Source: an uncultured Actinomycetes bacterium
Lineage (GTDB): Bacteria > Actinomycetota > Acidimicrobiia > Acidimicrobiales > RAAP-2
DNA: 64,000 bases
Direction of reading: 5' to 3'
Assembly: GCA_903870905.1 (NCBI GenBank)
Contig: CAIQEU010000072.1
Span: 1 to 64,000 of the forward strand
The first letter of the stretch is position 1. Each line of letters opens with the position of its first letter. A program made the translations under genes and the position numbers. The notes below the pieces were generated by a model. That model saw only the letters and a program-made list of their open reading frames with translations, was not told the DNA's origin and did no database searches. Below are positions 8,400-17,039 of the stretch, in pieces.

Positions 8400-9098
8400 C
8401 TAGTCCCTCGGAAGAATCGCACTCACCGTCTTGTAGCAGTGGCCGTCACGCGGCCGACTGATCGAGGTGAGGAGGTAGTGCGGTCGGAACCCGAGAGCGG
8501 TTTGGAGTTCCTTGCCCGAGAGGCGCTCGCGCCGAGCAGCGTCGAGGACCCGTCGACCCATGCGGCCAACCATGGGCATCCACACGTCTTCTGAACCCCA
8601 GCCGAAACGAACCCAGACCGAGTCATCTTCATGGCGTCGGAGCAACTGCGGGCCACGTGACGGCGTGATGAGGGCCACCGACGGGTAGGACCCATCGAGT
8701 TCGAAGTAGGGGGCAGAGGTGCCCCGGAAGCCGAAGAGCGAGCCGTCTTGTGGCACTGCGAGATCGGCCAGCAGGCTCCGCACCCGGCGGCCATGGAGGT
8801 CACCGATCTTCCGGGGAAGTTCGGCGACGGTGATGGCTTCTGGGTGGGCGGGGTCGTTCTGTTCGGGATTCTCAGCCACGGTGACCTGGACGATCTCGAA
8901 GGACTCGAGGTCGGGCTCGGTGCCCCTCGGCCACGGAACCCGCAGGCGCACGAGGACCCCGGAGGCCAAATCGATGGCGATGGTGTCATCGAGGCTGGAG
9001 GACAGGACGAGGGCTCGCAGCGTCTCGCCTCCGTGGATGGTGAGCCGACCAGTGGTCGGCGCTGGTCGTCGTCGCCGTGCCGCGAGTGCGTTCGCCAT
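8400..9098 (-). CDS. protein of unknown function
   Basis: 232 residues beginning MANALAARRRRPAPTTGR, a basic N-terminus that is not a convincing signal peptide. The body is mixed alpha/beta and soluble (GGETLRALVLSSSLDDTIAIDL …, GRRVLDAARRERLSGKELQTALGFRPHY in part). I recognise no family. It lies 17 nt downstream of the DUF255 gene on the same strand. It also has its own -10-like CAGAAT 6 nt before the ATG, so it may be transcribed separately. The open frame extends further upstream inside the DUF255 gene, but that extension is low-complexity and is rejected. Confidence 0.65.
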   Translation of the reverse strand: MANALAARRRRPAPTTGRLTIHGGETLRALVLSSSLDDTIAIDLASGVLVRLRVPWPRGTEPDLESFEIVQVTVAENPEQNDPAHPEAITVAELPRKIGDLHGRRVRSLLADLAVPQDGSLFGFRGTSAPYFELDGSYPSVALITPSRGPQLLRRHEDDSVWVRFGWGSEDVWMPMVGRMGRRVLDAARRERLSGKELQTALGFRPHYLLTSISRPRDGHCYKTVSAILPRD

Positions 9099-9104
9099 GG
9101 TCTG

Positions 9105-9110
9105 ATTCTG
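9105..9110 (-). promoter_or_regulatory. weak -10 box (CANNNT), leaderless geometry
   Basis: CAGAAT on the minus strand, 6 nt before the ATG at 9098. One mismatch to TANNNT. Confidence 0.4.
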
Positions 9111-9115
9111 CCGCG

Positions 9116-11182
9116 TCAGCGAGGGGTCGTGCGGAGGAGCCCCATGAGCTGGCCTTCGAGCTCGGGGGGCGTCGTGACGGGGAGGTCGCAGACCTGTCCG
9201 TGGCAGACGTAGGCCGTGCCAACCTCTCGACCCTCGAAGAGCGGTGAACCCTCGAGCGCCCCGTGGGCGATGACCGTGCCGGGGAGCCACGGGCGGCGAG
9301 CGACCTCGAGGAGCGCACCAGCTGGTCCGGGAATGACCACTTCGCCGCCGAGCGCCCCGCCAATGACGGCGAGGACGAGGTCTGAGGCTGCGCTTGGCTG
9401 CGCAGCGAGCAGTGCTGCGGATCGGTCGATGATGCGCTGCGCCGCTGCCTCGAAGCGAGCATCGCCGGAGAGGGCGGCGAGGCGGCGAAGGGTGGAAGCA
9501 GCCACTGAGTTCGCGGCGGGAATAGCGGCGTCGAAGACGTCCTTGGACGCGGCCAAGACAACCGGGGCATCGTGGCCGGTGCCGTAGAGGCCGCCGGCGG
9601 TGCAGTCGATGCTGTCGGCGTCGACGGCACCATCCCAGAATCCCCGGAGGAGGGCATCGGCGGTCTCGACCGCCTGGCCGAGCCAGGTCGGGTTGGCGGT
9701 GAGCTCGTAGGCCTGGAGGCAGGCTTCGGCCAACCACACGTAGTCGCCAGCTTGGGCGAGACCTTCGGTGCGGCCGAGCGACGCGCTGCGGAGGAGTCGA
9801 CCGTCGGCTCGGGTGTGGAGTCCGAGGCAGGTCTGGAGGATCTGCACCGATGCTGCTGCGAACCGCTCCTCTCCGAGCACGCGTCCGGCCTCGGCGAGTG
9901 CTGCTGCAGCCATGGCGTTCCACTCGAGGAGGATCTTGGTGTCGACTTCAGGTTGCACTCGACGACGACGTGCATCGAGGAGCGCGACGCGGGCCGCTTC
10001 GATGTGCGGTGGGCGCTGTGTCGCTGCCCCAATGGGACGGACGGGAATCCACGACCCTTCGAAGGTGGCTGGTCCCTCGATGCCGTAGTAGGCGCAGACC
10101 TCTTCGGTGTGCTCCTCCAAGCCGGCTGCAGTGAGGGCAGCTTGGACGCTCGTCTTCGTGAAGGTGGCGTGGCTCCCTTCGTGACCCCCGGCATCGGCGT
10201 CGTGAGAGGAGTAGAGCGCACCCTCGTCTGCCCACAGTTCATCGAGGACGTAGGTGAGGGTCTCTCGCACGATCTGGGCGTAGCTCTCGTTGCCGGTCAC
10301 CTGGTAGGCGTGGAGGTAGGCGCGGGCGAGGAGCGCTTGGTCGGTGAGCATCTTCTCGAAGTGCGGCACCAGCCACTCGGCATCGGTGGAGTAGCGAGCG
10401 AAGCCCCCGGCGATGTGGTCGTAGATTCCGCCGGCTGCCATGGCGTCGAGGGTGCGCAGCGCCATCTCCATGGCTCTCGGGTCGTTGACCTCGGGGAGCG
10501 ATCCAGCGAGGAGGGCGCACTCGACGAGGCTCGGTCGGGGGAACTTCGGCGCTGGCGAGAAGCCACCCCACTTCGGGTCGTAGCGCTCGGCGAGCTCGGT
10601 GGTCATGGTGGTGAGCAGTGCTGCAACCGACGGCATCGTCGCTCCATCGGACTTGACCGCGAGGTCATCGGCGAAGCGGGCCTCGGTCGCCACTGCGCTG
10701 AAGAAGGTGTCAGCCCGCTCCTCAACCGCAGCACGGTCGCCGACCCACGCTCCGGCGAGCGAGGTCACGAGCCGGGTGAAGCCGGGGAGTCCGTGGCGGT
10801 CTTCTGGGGGGAAGTAGGTGCCGGTGTAGAAGGGGCGACCATCAGGCGTGGCGAAGACCGACATCGGCCAACCGCCGTGACCGTTCTGGGCCTGGGTGGC
10901 CGACATGTAGACGGCATCGAGATCCGGGCGTTCTTCTCGGTCGATCTTGATCGAGATGAACGACTCGTTGAGGAGTGCGGCGACCTCCTCGTCGTCGAAG
11001 GTCTCGTGCGCCATGACGTGGCACCAGTGGCAGGAGGCGTAGCCAATGGAGATGAAGAGCGGCTTGTCCTCCGCAGCAGCCCGAGAGAGTGCCGCGTCGC
11101 CCCAGGGATACCACTCGACCGGTTGGTGGGCGTGTTGGCGCAGGTAGGGGGATGTGGCGTCGGCGAGGTGGTTGGTCGGCAC
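9116..11182 (-). CDS. thioredoxin domain-containing protein (DUF255/YyaL, SPATA20-like)
   Basis: 688 residues. The N-terminal thioredoxin-like DUF255 domain is unmistakable: NHLADATSPYLRQHAHQPVEW, then ASCHWCHVMAHETF with the redox pair C51/C54, then KIDREERPDLDAVYM. The rest is a helical (alpha/alpha)6 barrel resembling N-acylglucosamine 2-epimerases and cellobiose epimerases (GGIYDHIAGGFARYSTD, WLVPHFEKMLTDQA). The exact function of the family is not established. The GTG at 11182 is chosen because TACGCT lies 6 nt upstream and the product then starts at the conserved NHLA region; an ATG at 11239 would add 19 poorly conserved-looking residues. Confidence 0.9.
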   Translation of the reverse strand: MPTNHLADATSPYLRQHAHQPVEWYPWGDAALSRAAAEDKPLFISIGYASCHWCHVMAHETFDDEEVAALLNESFISIKIDREERPDLDAVYMSATQAQNGHGGWPMSVFATPDGRPFYTGTYFPPEDRHGLPGFTRLVTSLAGAWVGDRAAVEERADTFFSAVATEARFADDLAVKSDGATMPSVAALLTTMTTELAERYDPKWGGFSPAPKFPRPSLVECALLAGSLPEVNDPRAMEMALRTLDAMAAGGIYDHIAGGFARYSTDAEWLVPHFEKMLTDQALLARAYLHAYQVTGNESYAQIVRETLTYVLDELWADEGALYSSHDADAGGHEGSHATFTKTSVQAALTAAGLEEHTEEVCAYYGIEGPATFEGSWIPVRPIGAATQRPPHIEAARVALLDARRRRVQPEVDTKILLEWNAMAAAALAEAGRVLGEERFAAASVQILQTCLGLHTRADGRLLRSASLGRTEGLAQAGDYVWLAEACLQAYELTANPTWLGQAVETADALLRGFWDGAVDADSIDCTAGGLYGTGHDAPVVLAASKDVFDAAIPAANSVAASTLRRLAALSGDARFEAAAQRIIDRSAALLAAQPSAASDLVLAVIGGALGGEVVIPGPAGALLEVARRPWLPGTVIAHGALEGSPLFEGREVGTAYVCHGQVCDLPVTTPPELEGQLMGLLRTTPR

Positions 11183-11188
11183 CGCCCA

Positions 11189-11194
11189 AGCGTA
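11189..11194 (-). promoter_or_regulatory. -10 box, leaderless geometry (DUF255 gene)
   Basis: TACGCT on the minus strand, 6 nt before the GTG at 11182. Confidence 0.65.
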
Positions 11195-12014
11195 CCGAGG
11201 CGTCAGTCTGCTCCAACCTCTGCTTGCCTCAGCCGACATCGAATCTCAGGTTGCCCTGGCGCTCGCTGATCCAGCGATGGCTATCGGCGCCCGCCTCCCT
11301 CGTGGGTCGAGTCCCGACTTGGCTCGCTCGGAGCGGGAGTCACTCGGAGGTCTCTCACGTGAACGAAGACTCAGCTCACGACGAACGTCGGTTGTTCCGA
11401 CTGGGACATGTCGCGGGGAAGTGGTCGGCTGCGCGGTGGGAAATCAGGAGTGTCGTTCCTGCCCCCATTGGGCACACGGCGACGACTGCAAATTGGCTGC
11501 TCTGGGGAGTGGCCGCGCCTCCATAGGGGGAAGTGGTGGTCGCAACGTGGACGGTCTGGATCGCAACGAGAGTGAGCATGAGCACAGCGAGACCGACGAA
11601 GCGAGGGCGTTCTACCTCCACCTCATCCCCGAACTCGAAGAGAGCCCGACCGATCGCCTCCACCTCGTGCTCCTCATGAAGGATGCGGTGCGGACCCTTC
11701 ACCCCGGTTCTTGATCAATCTCGCGTCGCACCATCGTGGTGGACCAGCGATCAGGGGAGAGCGTGAGCAATTGATGCTGCAGCCGGGTCGGACGGAGGGG
11801 CGCTCCGTAGTGGGGAATCCTCTCTGCGTTCCAGCACCTCGACGATCCAAAGCGTGCTGTGCAGCAGCATCGAAGGCAATCCGCAGAGCTCGCATCCCGT
11901 CATCGAGCGCCGCCACTCAGCGAACTCCGCACACTCGACGAATCGCCTCCGGAATCTCGCCCCCTTCTCTAAGGGTTCCTGGTGATCGTCTCGAGAACGC
12001 CGAATCGGACGCTG

Positions 12015-12020
12015 TAGATT
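12015..12020 (+). promoter_or_regulatory. -10 box, leaderless geometry (SDR gene)
   Basis: TAGATT followed by 6 nt and the GTG at 12027; no Shine-Dalgarno sequence. Confidence 0.7.
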
Positions 12021-12026
12021 TCGTTC

Positions 12027-12794
12027 GTGGAACTGCGACTCGATGGAACAACAGCACTCATCACCGGTGGATCTCGGGGCATTGGTCTCGCCATTGGGTA
12101 TCGAATGGCAGAAGCGGGGGCGAACGTCGTGCTCTCGTCTCGCAAGGCCGACGGGCTTGCCGAAGCGGCAGCGACCCTATCGGGACTCGATGGCCAGGTC
12201 GCCACGGTGGTCGCCCACGTTGGACGCCCAGACCAAGCTGTCAGCGCCGTCGCACAGACGATCGATCACTTCGGTGCCTGCGACATCTTGGTCAACAACG
12301 CCGGCACCAACCCCTACTTCGGCCCCATGGTGGACATCTCCGTTGAGGCAATGCAGAAGACCTACGAGATCAACCAGGCGTCGATCTTGACCTTCGCTCA
12401 AGCAGCGTGGCATCAGTACATGAAGGAGCACGGCGGCTCCATCCTCAACATCGCTTCCATTGGCGGTCTCGGGCCCGAGCCCGGCATTGGTTGGTACAAC
12501 GTGTCGAAGGCTGCGGTCATCCACACGACGAGCCAACTCGCCTACGAACTCGCTCCATCGGTTCGGGTCAACGCCATCGCACCAGGACTCGTGAAGACTG
12601 ACTTGGCCCGAGCCCTCTGGGAAGGCCGAGAAGAGGCCGTTGCCAAGCACATCCCCCTCCGTCGACTCGGTGAGGTCGACGACATCGCAGCCATGGCACT
12701 GTTCCTCTCGAGCAGCGCTGCGTCGTGGATCACGGGCCAGACCATCGTGATCGACGGCGGAACGACCAACCAGCCAACTGGTGGCGTTAGCTGA
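12027..12794 (+). CDS. short-chain dehydrogenase/reductase (SDR)
   Basis: 255 residues, a classical SDR. The nucleotide-binding TGGSRGIG (residues about 14-21), NNAG, the catalytic Ser in NIASIGG and the YNVSK motif (Tyr, Lys) are all present, so it should be an active NAD(P)-dependent oxidoreductase. The ending TGQTIVIDGG is typical of FabG-like members. The substrate cannot be deduced. Its 3' end overlaps menE (convergent, 8 nt), which is position only and not evidence for a role in menaquinone synthesis. GTG start 6 nt after TAGATT. Confidence 0.9.
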   Translation: MELRLDGTTALITGGSRGIGLAIGYRMAEAGANVVLSSRKADGLAEAAATLSGLDGQVATVVAHVGRPDQAVSAVAQTIDHFGACDILVNNAGTNPYFGPMVDISVEAMQKTYEINQASILTFAQAAWHQYMKEHGGSILNIASIGGLGPEPGIGWYNVSKAAVIHTTSQLAYELAPSVRVNAIAPGLVKTDLARALWEGREEAVAKHIPLRRLGEVDDIAAMALFLSSSAASWITGQTIVIDGGTTNQPTGGVS

Positions 12795-13917
12795 GGAGCC
12801 GTCGAGCCACTTTCCCTGAGGCAGTCCGAGGGAGTTCGCTCACGAGAATGACCTCCTTCGGCCGCTCCCAAGGAGCGAGGTGCTCCACCTCACTGCGCAG
12901 CGACTCGAGGGAGACTGCAGTGCCAGGTTTTGCGACGACGTAGGCCACCACGCGCTCGCCCCACTCGGGATCAGGGCGCTTCCACACGCAGACCTCTGCC
13001 ACATCAGGCGATGCAGCGAGTGCTCGCTCGACGACGAGGGGGTGCACCTTCTCGCCACCGGTCACGATCACCTCATCGATGCGACCAATCACCGAAACGG
13101 TGCCATCTCCGGCAACAGCCCCCGCATCCCCCGTGACGAGCCAACCGGCGGTGCCGTCAGGGCCGATGGTGAAGGGTTGGGAGCCATTGCGGTAGGCGCG
13201 CAGTTGCGTTGGGCTCTTGATGAGGAGGCCACCAGTTGCTGGGTCGACGGCAACGGTGACATCTCGCAAGGGGCGGCCGTCGTAGACGACGCCTGATCCA
13301 GTCTCGGTCATGCCGTAGGTGGCGATGACGTTCGACGGGCGGTGCTCAGGTGGAGCCGCTCCGCCGAGGAGGATGGCAGCGAAGAGCGACGGGTCGATGC
13401 GGTTGAGGGCGGTGAGCACCAGCGAGGTGTGGGTCACCGCTCCACGCTCGGCGAGCGCCGTGGCCGCCTCGGCGTCGAAGTGGGGGAGGACTTCGAGGGG
13501 AATCCCGCACAGCATCGACCGCAGCATGACGGCCATCCCGCCGATATGGGCCCACGGGAGACACGACAACCAGCTTGCAGAGGCTGCGGTGACGCCGAGC
13601 ATCTCGTTGGTCCGCACTGCGGAGGCGAGGACCGCGTCGAGGGTGAGCACCGCGACCTTCGGCGTGCCCGAGGATCCAGACGTGAGGCAGCAGACAGCGT
13701 CGCCCGGTTCCGTGCCGACACCAGCGGGATTCTTCGTGATTACACCTGCTCCATCCACGATCTGGGTGGGTTGGAGGAGGTCGATCTGCTGCTGGCGTTG
13801 CGCGATGCTCAGGCGATGGTCGACGAAGCAGACGGCGTCTCCACGCTCGAGCGCCGACACTGCGGCGTTCGCCAACGAGCGACTGGGGGAGGCGTCGAAG
13901 GCCACGAGATCAGGCAT
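12787..13917 (-). CDS. menE: o-succinylbenzoate-CoA ligase-like AMP-forming enzyme
   Basis: 376 residues, short for the ANL superfamily, as some MenE proteins are. The ATP-binding P-loop TSGSSGTPK, the YGMTETGSG adenylate motif, the hinge TGDAG … IGRIDEVIVTGGEKVHP and the C-terminal catalytic Lys in RTASGKVARR are present. MenE activates o-succinylbenzoate with CoA. The assignment is supported by divergent pairing with menB, although sequence alone would allow another acyl-CoA ligase. The ATG at 13917 is preferred; an ATG at 13938 would overlap the menB start (CATG). Confidence 0.85.
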   Translation of the reverse strand: MPDLVAFDASPSRSLANAAVSALERGDAVCFVDHRLSIAQRQQQIDLLQPTQIVDGAGVITKNPAGVGTEPGDAVCCLTSGSSGTPKVAVLTLDAVLASAVRTNEMLGVTAASASWLSCLPWAHIGGMAVMLRSMLCGIPLEVLPHFDAEAATALAERGAVTHTSLVLTALNRIDPSLFAAILLGGAAPPEHRPSNVIATYGMTETGSGVVYDGRPLRDVTVAVDPATGGLLIKSPTQLRAYRNGSQPFTIGPDGTAGWLVTGDAGAVAGDGTVSVIGRIDEVIVTGGEKVHPLVVERALAASPDVAEVCVWKRPDPEWGERVVAYVVAKPGTAVSLESLRSEVEHLAPWERPKEVILVSELPRTASGKVARRLLS

Positions 13918-13924
13918 CGCCCGG

Positions 13925-13931
13925 TAGGTTA
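13925..13931. promoter_or_regulatory. symmetric -10 element between menE and menB
   Basis: TAGGTTA reads TAGGTT on the plus strand, 6 nt before the menB ATG, and TAACCT on the minus strand, 8 nt before the menE ATG at 13917. One hexamer could therefore drive both genes. Confidence 0.6.
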
Positions 13932-13936
13932 GGGGC

Positions 13937-14839
13937 ATGGACCCCGTTCAGCAGACCGTTATCACTGGCGCGCCCCACGACCCTGTCGACGACTTCCGTG
14001 GTCAGCCCCTCCCGGCGTGGGAGTCGCGTGGCGAATTCCAGGACATCACCTACGAGGTGGCCGAAGGTATCGCCAAGATCACCATCTGCCGCCCCGAGCG
14101 TCGCAACGCCTTCCGCCCGCAGACGCTGTTCGAGTTGACCGATGCGTTCACCCGAGCCCGTGACGACCTCTCGGTCGGCGTCATCGTGCTCACCGGTCAG
14201 GGCCCTGATGCGTTCTGCTCTGGTGGCGACCAGAAGATCCGTGGCGATGATGGCTACATCGGCGACGACGACGTCGCCCAGCACGGTGTCGGTCGCCTCA
14301 ATGTCCTCGATCTGCAGATCCTCATCCGTCGGATCCCGAAGCCCATCATCGCGATGGTCGCTGGGTACGCCATCGGTGGCGGGCACATCTTGCACCTCGT
14401 CTGCGACCTCTCCATTGCCGCCGACAACGCTCGCTTCGGCCAGACCGGACCCAAGGTTGGCTCCTTCGACGGTGGCTACGGCTCTTCGATCCTCGCCCGC
14501 ACCGTTGGCCTCAAGCGGGCCAAGGAAGTGTGGTTCCTCTGCCGGCAGTACTCCGCAGTCGAGGCCTACGACTGGGGTCTCGTGAACACCGTCGTCCCCT
14601 TGGCCGAGCTCGAAGCAGAGACGGTGGCGTGGTGCCGTCAGATCCTCACCCTTTCTCCGCTGGCGCTCCGGATGCTCAAGGCGTCGTTCAACGCGGCCGA
14701 CGATGGTCTCGCCGGTGTGCAGCAATTGGCTGGTGACGCCACGATGCTCTTCTACATGACTGAAGAAGGGCAAGAGGGTCGCAACGCCTTCGTCGAACAC
14801 AGAAAGCCCGATTTCTCGAAGTTCCCGAAGCGCCCGTGA
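13937..14839 (+). CDS. menB: 1,4-dihydroxy-2-naphthoyl-CoA synthase
   Basis: 300 residues, a crotonase-fold enzyme that closes the second ring of the naphthoquinone in menaquinone synthesis. MenB-specific features are present: FCSGGDQ, the oxyanion-hole region [23 protein letters not shown] and the ending [11 protein letters not shown]. The first ~30 residues form an extension common in actinobacterial MenB. Its ATG lies 6 nt after TAGGTT (leaderless). The last codons overlap the GTG of menA in a GTGA junction, so menB and menA are translationally coupled. Confidence 0.96.
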   Translation: MDPVQQTVITGAPHDPVDDFRGQPLPAWESRGEFQDITYEVAEGIAKITICRPERRNAFRPQTLFELTDAFTRARDDLSVGVIVLTGQGPDAFCSGGDQKIRGDDGYIGDDDVAQHGVGRLNVLDLQILIRRIPKPIIAMVAGYAIGGGHILHLVCDLSIAADNARFGQTGPKVGSFDGGYGSSILARTVGLKRAKEVWFLCRQYSAVEAYDWGLVNTVVPLAELEAETVAWCRQILTLSPLALRMLKASFNAADDGLAGVQQLAGDATMLFYMTEEGQEGRNAFVEHRKPDFSKFPKRP

Positions 14840-15957
14840 CCGCCGGAGCACCGCCAATGCCCGGACCCGTCAAGCGGTGGGTCGAGGGCGCACGACCGAA
14901 GACCCTCCCCGCTGCGCTCGTGCCGGTGCTGGTTGGCGCATCGCTGGCGGCAACGACTCCCATTCACGGCTGGTGGTTTGCCTACGCTCCACTGTCGGGA
15001 GCGACGACGGTCCCAACGACCACGCTCGGGCTTCGCTTCCCCGATTGGCTCCAAAGCGAGTTCACCCACCTCAACTGGATCCGACTCCTGTTGACCGCCA
15101 TCGTGGCGCTCTCGCTCCAGATCGGTGTGAACTACGCCAACGACTACTCCGACGGCATCAAGGGGACCGACGCTGATCGCGTGGGCCCCCTGCGCCTCGT
15201 CGGATCGGGTCTCGTGCCCGCAGCGACGGTCAAGCGGGCAGCGCTCCTCTGCTTCGCCGTTGCCGCCGTCGCCGGACTGATCTTGGCTGCGGCAACCTCG
15301 TGGTGGCTCATCGCCATTGGGGCGGCGGCGATTCTGTCGGCCTGGGGTTACACCGGCGGTCCGAAGCCCTACGGCTACCTCGGTCTCGGAGAGCTCTTCG
15401 TCTTCATCTTCTTCGGCCTCGTCGCCACGCTCGGCACCGTCTACATCCAGATCGGCACGATTCCCGGCCACGCCTGGCTGGCTGCCACCGCAGTGGGCTT
15501 CGCCTCCGTGGCCCTCCTCGAGGCCAACAACATTCGTGACGTCACCGGGGACACCGCAGCGGGGAAGAAGACCCTCGCCGTCCGCCTGGGGCGGGCTCGG
15601 TCATCGTGGCTCTACTTGGGTGCTGAAGCCATGGTGGCACTCGGCATCATCGCCACCGCGGTGTGGTCCGGCACGCTCTCGCACGCAACCCGGATCGTCG
15701 TCTCACCGAACTTCACGCCGTGCACGGGGAAGGGGTGCGTCGACGCCATGGTCAACGCCGTTCCCCAGCAGAGCTGGTGGCCGTTGCTCGGTCTCCTCGG
15801 CCTCGTCGGCCTGCGCAAGGTCGTCGGCCTCGTCCGATCTCCAGCCGAAGGTCGAGCGCTCCTCCCGCTGCTCGGAGCAACCGGGAAGGCGCAGCTCCGC
15901 ACCGGCCTCTTGTTCTCGCTCGGTATCGTGCTGACCGCAGCCCACTGGCCCTACTGA
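14836..15957 (+). CDS. menA: 1,4-dihydroxy-2-naphthoate polyprenyltransferase
   Basis: 373 residues, a UbiA-superfamily integral membrane protein with about nine hydrophobic segments. The polyprenyl diphosphate/Mg-binding signature [14 protein letters not shown] is present, and the second Asp-rich site is [17 protein letters not shown]. It attaches the isoprenoid tail to DHNA. Longer than many MenA proteins (about 290-300) because of loops after the first helix ([17 protein letters not shown] …) and near residues 270-300 (Cys-containing, [10 protein letters not shown]). GTG start overlapping the menB stop. Confidence 0.93.
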   Translation: MTAGAPPMPGPVKRWVEGARPKTLPAALVPVLVGASLAATTPIHGWWFAYAPLSGATTVPTTTLGLRFPDWLQSEFTHLNWIRLLLTAIVALSLQIGVNYANDYSDGIKGTDADRVGPLRLVGSGLVPAATVKRAALLCFAVAAVAGLILAAATSWWLIAIGAAAILSAWGYTGGPKPYGYLGLGELFVFIFFGLVATLGTVYIQIGTIPGHAWLAATAVGFASVALLEANNIRDVTGDTAAGKKTLAVRLGRARSSWLYLGAEAMVALGIIATAVWSGTLSHATRIVVSPNFTPCTGKGCVDAMVNAVPQQSWWPLLGLLGLVGLRKVVGLVRSPAEGRALLPLLGATGKAQLRTGLLFSLGIVLTAAHWPY

Positions 15958-15968
15958 GAGGACGCACC

Positions 15969-16274
15969 GTGCTCTGCATCAACGCCACCTTCACCCTCGA
16001 CCCCGACAAGATCGCTGAGGCCCACGCCGCGATGGCGATCATGGCTGAGGCCGCTGAGGCAGAACCGGGGTGCCAGCGCTACCGCTTCGGCACCGACCTC
16101 GCCAATCCGGCGATCGTGTACCTCTCCGAGGTCTGGGAGGACGAGGCGTCCCTCAAGGCGCACTTCGCTGCACCGCACTCCTCGGCGTTCTCGGTGGTGC
16201 TGCGCGAGTGCCTCGTCGCACTGCCCGTGGCCACTCGCTACGACGTCAGCTGGTCGGGCCCACTGACGGCCTAG
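15969..16274 (+). CDS. antibiotic biosynthesis monooxygenase (ABM) domain protein
   Basis: 101 residues forming one ferredoxin-like ABM domain (INATFTLDPDKIAEAHAAM …, EPGCQRYRFGTD, YLSEVWEDEASLKAHFAAPH). Such dimeric proteins include quinol monooxygenases (YgiN-like) and heme-degrading enzymes. Location directly behind menA makes quinone chemistry conceivable, but that is inference. GTG start behind GAGAGGA, 11 nt after the menA stop, so probably in the menB-menA operon. Convergent 4-nt overlap with menH. Confidence 0.82.
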   Translation: MLCINATFTLDPDKIAEAHAAMAIMAEAAEAEPGCQRYRFGTDLANPAIVYLSEVWEDEASLKAHFAAPHSSAFSVVLRECLVALPVATRYDVSWSGPLTA

Positions 16275-17035
16275 TCAGCCAGACCATCGACGAACTGCGA
16301 AATCGCAGCAGCGGTCTCCGCCGGTTTCGCCAAGTGCACGGCGTGGCCCGCGCCGGGGATGACCACCACGGTGGCGTTGGGCATGACCGCTGCCATCTCC
16401 TCGGCGAGTGCCGTGAACTTGGTGTCGAGTTCCCCGACGAGGAGGAGGGTCGGCACCTCGAGGTGCTGGACGTCACCCCAGAGCGGGCGCTGGGTTCCGG
16501 TCCCGAGGTCTTCCAGACTGGCGGCCAGACCTTCACAGGTGTTCTGGCGTCGTGCCGCCAACTCCTGAACCTCGAGGGGGAGATCAGCGAAGAGCGGTCC
16601 CCGGAGCCACTCCTCAAGGAAGCCGTCGAGGTCGTTCTCCGACCGGAGCCGTGCAGCGAGCGCTGCATCGGAGCGGCGCCGCTCGGCCCGCTCCTCGTCA
16701 TCGAGAATTCCCGGGGTGGCGCCGATGAGGATGAGGCCACGCAGCTCGGCGTTGGTCTCGAGCGCGACGTGGAGGGCTACTCGGCCGCCGAGGGAGTAGC
16801 CGAGGAGGACGCTGCTCGGTTCGAGCTCGGCGGCAACGAATGCTGCGGTCTCGCTCAAGGTGGCCCGAATTGCACCGGATCCGCCATGGCCCGGCAGATC
16901 GAGGGCGCGGATTCCGTAGGCTTGAGCGAGGAGGTGCACGCACGGCCCCCACGACTGATCGTTACCGGTGAAGCCGTGGAGCAACGTGAGCGCCGGACCG
17001 CTCCCGAATTCGGTGGCGGCGAGAACGGGAGTCAT
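16271..17035 (-). CDS. menH: alpha/beta hydrolase, probable SHCHC synthase
   Basis: 254 residues. Alpha/beta-hydrolase landmarks are visible: LLHGFTGNDQSW (oxyanion loop), GYSLGGR with the nucleophile Ser, GELDTKF with the acid Asp and GAGHAVHL with the His. HGFTG-S and the GYSLGGR elbow are typical of MenH, which removes pyruvate from SEPHCHC. Divergent position next to menD, the preceding enzyme, supports this. I use the ATG at 17035, with TACGCT 7 nt upstream; the ATG at 17041 overlaps the menD start codon. Confidence 0.85.
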   Translation of the reverse strand: MTPVLAATEFGSGPALTLLHGFTGNDQSWGPCVHLLAQAYGIRALDLPGHGGSGAIRATLSETAAFVAAELEPSSVLLGYSLGGRVALHVALETNAELRGLILIGATPGILDDEERAERRRSDAALAARLRSENDLDGFLEEWLRGPLFADLPLEVQELAARRQNTCEGLAASLEDLGTGTQRPLWGDVQHLEVPTLLLVGELDTKFTALAEEMAAVMPNATVVVIPGAGHAVHLAKPAETAAAISQFVDGLAD

Positions 17036-17039
17036 CGGC

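Larger units (their letters stand above)
11183..12026. other. stretch of about 840 nt with no supportable gene
   Basis: It contains the promoters of the flanking DUF255 and SDR genes. Open frames exist, but none has convincing composition: a plus-strand frame ending at 11714, a minus-strand frame 11376-11702 with one hydrophobic segment (FVGLAVLMLTLVAIQTV), and a minus-strand frame 11674-11916. A small perfect hairpin (CACCA TCG TGGTG) sits at 11729-11741. The sequence could be degraded genes, an RNA gene or simple spacer; I cannot tell which. Confidence 0.5.

Noticed and set aside
9099-9923. Extension of the 232-residue minus-strand gene upstream to 9923
   Set aside because: The added part is Arg/Pro/Ser-rich and lies in another frame of the DUF255 gene; the inner ATG at 9098 has its own -10-like site.
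9572-11269. 565-codon plus-strand open frame
   Set aside because: It is antisense to the DUF255 gene, which has clear domains; its composition is that of a high-GC shadow frame.
11376-11702. 108-codon minus-strand frame with one hydrophobic segment
   Set aside because: No ribosome binding site or -10 at the right distance and no recognisable family; not enough to call a gene.
11154-11714. 186-codon plus-strand frame in the gene-poor interval
   Set aside because: Starts inside the DUF255 gene, has no domain and no start signal; kept only as part of the uncertain interval.
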